DNA of 64,000 nt, taken from the NCBI GenBank assembly GCA_023382435.1, contig JAHDVS010000010.1:1-64000 (forward strand), written 5' to 3'. Each line of letters begins with the position of its first letter. Position 1 is the first letter of the stretch. Shown here piece after piece: positions 59,948 to 64,000 of this stretch. The position numbers were made by a program, and so were the translations under genes. The DNA is from Thermoleophilia bacterium (GTDB lineage: Bacteria; Actinomycetota; Thermoleophilia; Gaiellales; Gaiellaceae). Under the pieces are notes generated by a model. It was given only the letters and a program-made list of their open reading frames with translations. It was not told the origin of the DNA and searched no databases.

Positions 59948-61354
59948 CTACGAGCCCGGGATCGGCCGCAGCGTACCGCCCGTGGGCACGTCCGGCAGCG
60001 CCGCGTTCTCGACGATGACGAGGTCGTAGGGGAAGTCGGTGCCCGGGCTCCACTGGCCGCCGACAAGCTTCGTCTTGGCGACGTTCGGGACGGGCCCGCC
60101 CTCCCAGGTGATGTTGCCGACGACGGTGTCGAGGCTCGTCGCCGCGATCGCGGCCGCGATCGCCGCCTTGTCGTCGACGTCGGCGCTGCGGCTGAGCGCG
60201 TCCGCCCCGACCTCGAACAGGGCGTGGGCGAACCCGATCGGCTGCGTCCACTGCCTCTGCGTCGCGGTGGTGTAGGCGGCCGCGAGGTCGCCGGCCGACT
60301 GGCCGGTGAGCGACGACGTGAACGGGTGGGTCGGGCTCCACCAGACCTCCGTGGACATGCCGTCGCCGAGCTCGCCCAGCGCCTCCACCGAGGCGGGGAA
60401 GAGCAGCGCCTTGCCGATCGAGGCGATCTTGGGCTTGAAGCCCTGCTGGGCGGCCTGCGTCCAGAACGTCGTCCAGTCCGGCGGGATCGGCACTCCGGTG
60501 ACGATCTCGACGCCCTTCGACTTGAACTCGGAGATCTGGGCAGAGAAGTCGTCGGTCAGGTTCGGGTAGCGGCCCGGATCGGTGATCGTGTAGCCGGCCT
60601 CGGTCAGCGGCTTCGGGAAGCCGAGCTCGGGGTCGCCCCACGCGTTGCCGTCGCCGTCGTTCGGCCAGATCGCCCCGACCATCTTGTTCGTCTCGACCTG
60701 GCTCCACATCGACAGGAAGACCGCGATGATGTCCTCGAGGCCCCAGAAGAAGTGGTAGGTCCACTGGAAGCCGGCCGCCGGATCGCCGTTGCGGCCGAAG
60801 AACCACGGCTGCCACGGGGCTACCGACGAGATGCAGGGGACGCCGTTCGCCTCGCAGGTGTCCGACACGGGGTTCGTGGTCTCCGGCGTGCCCTCGACGA
60901 GCACGAGGTCGACTCCGTCGTCGAGAACGAGGCTTCCGGCCACCTCGGCCGCGCGGTTCGGGTCCGACTCGCTGTCCCGTGCGACGATCTCCACGGGGTG
61001 CGTGGTGCCGCCGACATCGAGCCCGTCGGCGAAGCGCTTCTCCATCTCGGCCAGGACGAACGTGTCCGCCTCGCCGAAGCCGGCGAGTGCTCCGGTCTGA
61101 GGTGTCACGTAGCCGATCTTGAGCGGCCGCCCGGTCGCCCCGCCGCCGGTGGTGGCCGGCGTCGTCGTCGCGACCGTCTCGGTCGCGGGAGCCGTGGTCT
61201 CCGGAGCCGCCTCCTCCCCGCCGCCGCAGGCAGCGAGAACCGGTGCGAGCCCGGCCACGAGCCCGGCCGCGCCCGCGATCTTGATGAAGTTGCGTCGCGT
61301 GATTCGCTCGACGAGGGCGTCGTACCTGTCGCCCCCTCCTGTTTGCTTCTCCAT
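59948..61354 (-). CDS. Lipoprotein substrate-binding protein of the Liv-type transporter
   Basis: 468-aa periplasmic-binding-protein-like lipoprotein. The twin-arginine motif RRNFIK at ~20-25 and a lipobox ending at C43 (PVLAAC) indicate Tat export and lipid anchoring. A Thr/Ala/Pro linker follows, then LKIGYVTPQTGALAGFGEAD, the type I HAAT ligand-binding fold. PWFFGRNGD and FQWTYHFFWG suggest an aromatic-rich pocket. ATG 61354 has GGAGGGAAGG upstream. It determines the ligand, possibly an aromatic acid. Confidence 0.9.
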   Translation of the reverse strand: MEKQTGGGDRYDALVERITRRNFIKIAGAAGLVAGLAPVLAACGGGEEAAPETTAPATETVATTTPATTGGGATGRPLKIGYVTPQTGALAGFGEADTFVLAEMEKRFADGLDVGGTTHPVEIVARDSESDPNRAAEVAGSLVLDDGVDLVLVEGTPETTNPVSDTCEANGVPCISSVAPWQPWFFGRNGDPAAGFQWTYHFFWGLEDIIAVFLSMWSQVETNKMVGAIWPNDGDGNAWGDPELGFPKPLTEAGYTITDPGRYPNLTDDFSAQISEFKSKGVEIVTGVPIPPDWTTFWTQAAQQGFKPKIASIGKALLFPASVEALGELGDGMSTEVWWSPTHPFTSSLTGQSAGDLAAAYTTATQRQWTQPIGFAHALFEVGADALSRSADVDDKAAIAAAIAATSLDTVVGNITWEGGPVPNVAKTKLVGGQWSPGTDFPYDLVIVENAALPDVPTGGTLRPIPGS

Positions 61355-61511
61355 CCTTCCCTCCTCACTCCGGTCGCGGGCCGGATCTCCCCGACTCGCG
61401 GCGCTGTCCACGACGGTTCACACCCTCGACCGCCCGGCATGGCTCGGGCGCCAGCGGGGTTACTGCCCCGGCCTCGGTCCTCCTTTCCTCGCCGTCTCGA
61501 AGCCGGTCATC

Positions 61512-63215
61512 TCAGCCCGCCCCGTCCGCGCGCCGAAGGATCTCGACCACGCCGGCGTTCCCGTCGACCCGCACGAGGTCACCGTTTCCGATCGAGTTCG
61601 TCGCGTTCCACGTCCCCACCACGGCCGGGAGGCCGTACTCGCGGGCCGCGATCGCGGCGTGCGTGAGCATGCCGCCCGTGTCGGTGACGACCCCTGCGAT
61701 CTTCAGGAACAGGGGCGTCCAGGCGGTGCTCGTGTACGGGCAGACGAGGATCTCCCCCGCCTGGAGGTTGGGGAACTCCTCGAAGCTGAGGATCACCCGA
61801 GCCGGCCCCTCGACCACACCGGCCGAGCCGGGGAAGCCCTCGAGACGCTCCACCACCTCCTTCTCCCCCTTGGGGTGCAGCACCTCGTCGATGATCCCGA
61901 AGACCTTGATCGCGATCGGATCGGTCATCGTCTGCGGGACGTTCCCGACCGTGAGCGGAGCGTCCGAGACGGCCGCCTGCTCCCAGGACTCACGCCGCTC
62001 CTGCACGAGCGGCGGTACGAGAGCCAGGTGGTGGTACGTCCCGATCTCCTCGTCTCGCGCAAGATCGGTCAGCACCTCGACGAGCTCGTGGTAGGTGAGG
62101 AAGAACACGTCCTCGGCCTGCTCGAGCAGGCCGAAGCGCTGGAGCCTGTGGCCGCAGGCGACGAGCGCGTAGTGGAGCGCCGCCGTCGAGCCCTGGTCGA
62201 TGTAGAAGCCGTGGTCCTCCTGGTAGGCGTACACCTCCTGGGCGACCTTCAGCAGCCGCTCGAACGTCGGCCGGTCCTCGGTCGAGACGCGCTCCGCGAA
62301 AGCCGCGATCGCCTCCTCCCGCTGGCGGACGACCGCCTCGCGGGCCTCGAGCAGATCCCACCCCCCGTCCATGCGGGCGAAGTAGCTCTCGATCGTCTCG
62401 AGCACCGGCTTCGGGTCCTCCCGCCAGGTGGGGAACATCACGTCCAGGTGGGCGGCCGAGATCCGGTTGCCGTGCGTCTGGAGGAAGCTGTCGAGCAGTT
62501 CGAGCCACTCGCGCCCCCCGGGGCTCTCCCTGAGCACGTCCGCCAGCGCGGCGGGCGGGGTGGCGCGAATCGCCTCCTCGAGGCCGGTCTCCCTCGCGGC
62601 CCTCGCCAGGTCCCAGAGCCCCTCGTCGGTCTGCGCGGGCGTGGAGCTGAAGCCCTTCAGCAGCTCGACGAAATCCTTCTCCTCGAGGCCGTAGCCCTGG
62701 CAGAAGGCCTCGAACGCGAGGTAGATCGCGTCCGCGGGGTACATGAGGGCGAAGTGGATCTCCCAGTGGCGGCGGTTCGCCTCCTCGGCCCGCTTCAGGT
62801 GCTCGAGCAGGTGGGGCGTCGTCAGCCGGCTCGCGTCCACGGCCGCGAGCGAGCTCAGGTTCGCGATCACCTCGGAGATGTAGCCGCGGTAGTACTCGCC
62901 CCAGTGGTCCTTGCACCGCTCGACCAGCTCTCCGAACACCTCCGCCCGCCGCCCCACCTCCTCCGGGTCGTCGATCAGGGCGAACCCGAGGTAGACCCGG
63001 CCCTTGTGCAGCTTCACGTGCGCGCCCTTGGAGGGCGGAAGCTGGGTCTGGGCGGCAGCGACGTGGTAGCCCCACGCGTGATGCTTCTGGATCGTCGTCA
63101 TCCCCATCGGGGAGATCGGATAGGGCTGGTGGAGGTCGTCCCGGAACCAGAAGATCTCCCGGTCGGACTCCGGCCGCAGTGTCCGAAGCGCGCTGATGCT
63201 CCTGTCCTGGGGCAT
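61512..63215 (-). CDS. PEP-utilising-enzyme mobile (phosphohistidine) domain protein
   Basis: 567 aa from ATG 63215. Only the C-terminal ~90 residues are recognisable: the swivelling phosphohistidine domain of PEP synthase/PPDK, with His519 in GGMLTHAAIAAREYGLPAVV. The first ~430 residues are mainly helical, with many Trp/Tyr and no ATP-grasp or PEP-binding barrel motif. The layout resembles the 70-kDa phosphohistidine component of phenylphosphate synthase. The ATP-grasp partner (PpsB) is not in the window. It lies between an amidohydrolase and an importer, all on the same strand, in a likely aromatic operon. A domain swap with another acceptor is possible. Confidence 0.72.
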   Translation of the reverse strand: MPQDRSISALRTLRPESDREIFWFRDDLHQPYPISPMGMTTIQKHHAWGYHVAAAQTQLPPSKGAHVKLHKGRVYLGFALIDDPEEVGRRAEVFGELVERCKDHWGEYYRGYISEVIANLSSLAAVDASRLTTPHLLEHLKRAEEANRRHWEIHFALMYPADAIYLAFEAFCQGYGLEEKDFVELLKGFSSTPAQTDEGLWDLARAARETGLEEAIRATPPAALADVLRESPGGREWLELLDSFLQTHGNRISAAHLDVMFPTWREDPKPVLETIESYFARMDGGWDLLEAREAVVRQREEAIAAFAERVSTEDRPTFERLLKVAQEVYAYQEDHGFYIDQGSTAALHYALVACGHRLQRFGLLEQAEDVFFLTYHELVEVLTDLARDEEIGTYHHLALVPPLVQERRESWEQAAVSDAPLTVGNVPQTMTDPIAIKVFGIIDEVLHPKGEKEVVERLEGFPGSAGVVEGPARVILSFEEFPNLQAGEILVCPYTSTAWTPLFLKIAGVVTDTGGMLTHAAIAAREYGLPAVVGTWNATNSIGNGDLVRVDGNAGVVEILRRADGAG

Positions 63216-63237
63216 GCGGGCCTCCTCGGGTCGTCGG

Positions 63238-64000
63238 CTAGCTCCGCTGGAACGGCGGGAGCTTGAACAGAGCCTCTGCGTTGCCGCCGAGCATGGCATC
63301 CGTCTCCGCCTGCGGCAACCCCAGCGCCGCTCCGAGCTCCCTGACCGCGCCGATCGCGCCTTCCGGGTCGCCCACGCGGTGCGCGTAGTCGGAGCCGACG
63401 ACGAGATGATGCGGCCCGACCCATTCGAGCGCGCACTTCATCGCCGGCTGGTAGAACGAGGTCGTGTCGGGCCAGACCCGGGTCTGGTAGACGACGTCCG
63501 GCGTCTCCGACAGCTCGAGCCCCCACTCCTTCGCGTAGCCCTTCCAGGACGCCCTCATCCGCTGGACCATGTAGGGGACGATGCCGCCGAGGTGGCCGTG
63601 TACGGCCTTCAACTTCGGGTGCTTGTCGAAGACGCCGTTGAAGATCAGGCTGATCAGGGACACGGACGTGTCGACCGTGTAGCCGTAGAGCTGGTAGGGG
63701 ATGCGCAGCATCTGCATCAGCTCCGACGTCCAGGGCATCGTCGGGTGCATCAGGAACGGCAACTCGGCGTCGTTCGCGATCGCGAAGATCGGGTCGAACT
63801 TCTCGAGGAAGAGCGGCTCCCCGTTCACGTTCGAGAACATCTGGATGCCGACGACGCCGAGCTCGCTGCGGCAGCGCTCGAGCTCCTGCGCCGCCTCGTC
63901 GGGCGCCTGGTAGGGCAGCGCAGCCAGCGCGTAGAAGCGCCCGGGGTGGTTGCGGACGGCCTCGGCGTAGGCGTCGTTGATCCGCTTCGCCCAGTAGACA
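63238..64000 (-). CDS. Amidohydrolase-2 family (ACMSD-like) protein, 5' end cut by window
   Basis: About 254 C-terminal residues of a metal-dependent amidohydrolase of the ACMSD / gamma-resorcylate decarboxylase family. Seen: GRFYALAALPYQAPDEAAQE, FLMHPTMPW (metal His), HPKLKAVHGHLGGIVPYMVQ (metal His), and HHLVVGSDYAHRVGDPEGA (catalytic Asp), in the typical order. The family decarboxylates, or hydrolyses, aromatic and ring-cleavage carboxylates. It precedes the phosphohistidine-domain gene by 22 bp. The N-terminus, including the first HxH, lies outside the window. Confidence 0.82.
   Translation of the reverse strand, partial: VYWAKRINDAYAEAVRNHPGRFYALAALPYQAPDEAAQELERCRSELGVVGIQMFSNVNGEPLFLEKFDPIFAIANDAELPFLMHPTMPWTSELMQMLRIPYQLYGYTVDTSVSLISLIFNGVFDKHPKLKAVHGHLGGIVPYMVQRMRASWKGYAKEWGLELSETPDVVYQTRVWPDTTSFYQPAMKCALEWVGPHHLVVGSDYAHRVGDPEGAIGAVRELGAALGLPQAETDAMLGGNAEALFKLPPFQRS

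Overview
The window is high-GC DNA with short or overlapping gene junctions (many ATGA, GTGA or TTGA overlaps), frequent GTG/TTG starts and no phage or transposase genes. The gene content (archaeal-type MptA/FolE2 cyclohydrolase, ThyX instead of ThyA, form II CO-dehydrogenase-like genes, glx/mgs-type glutamate-synthase genes, PaaX-family regulator, Liv-type ABC genes) fits a free-living soil or water actinobacterium, probably of the Thermoleophilia/Gaiellales kind. That placement is inference from gene content only.

Layout. 0-10.3 kb: end of typA/bipA, a ZIP metal transporter, an MttB-family methyltransferase without a corrinoid partner, and a three-gene operon related to N-methylglutamate synthase / glutamate synthase (glxB, a glxC-glxD fusion, and a GltD protein fused to an abbreviated glutamate-synthase domain), followed by a truncated BFD [2Fe-2S] remnant. 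10.3-17.1 kb: PilZ protein, secreted DUF1996 protein, two decayed two-component (hybrid kinase/receiver) remnants, a CDF transporter with three C-terminal domains, the principal sigma factor, and an ECF sigma factor with a hydrophobic segment and an acidic Pro/Glu/Gly tail. 17.1-24.3 kb: DNA glycosylase, a folate-linked set (MptA/FolE2, PTR1-like SDR, ThyX), PlsY, superoxide dismutase, NfeD-like protein, a DAO-family oxidase and a VapBC module. 24.3-32.3 kb: a form II CO-dehydrogenase-like molybdenum hydroxylase locus with its maturation genes, then a beta-carbonic anhydrase. 32.3-47.6 kb: core and catabolic genes (acyl-CoA ligase, threonine dehydratase, ECHDC3-like crotonase, secreted hydrolase and BNR-repeat proteins, tRNA-Thr(CGT), citrate synthase, and tmk-holB-PSP1).

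47.6-64 kb is the most notable part. A seven-gene operon runs on the minus strand from 55.6 to 49.0 kb. It encodes all four subunits of a class I benzoyl-CoA reductase in the order C-B-A-D, which is also the Azoarcus bzdN-O-P-Q order. A BadI/MenB-like crotonase with a zinc-ribbon tail and a two-subunit CoA-transferase-fold protein resembling the actinobacterial ring-opening hydrolase IpdAB follow. An SDR dehydrogenase and a hemerythrin-domain protein lie downstream. A divergent PaaX-family regulator shares with the reductase operon a 53-57 bp intergenic region holding an inverted repeat and a candidate promoter. Convergent to the regulator, a second minus-strand array encodes an amidohydrolase (truncated by the window end), a PEP-synthase-like phosphohistidine-domain protein and a complete Liv-type ABC importer.

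Taken together these genes look like an uptake and dearomatisation / ring-cleavage island for an aromatic acid or phenol, in a host that otherwise looks aerobic (SOD, CODH-like genes, citrate synthase). The substrate and the complete pathway are not provable from the sequence alone. No ferredoxin, aromatic CoA ligase or dedicated diene-CoA hydratase is recognisable beside the reductase genes.
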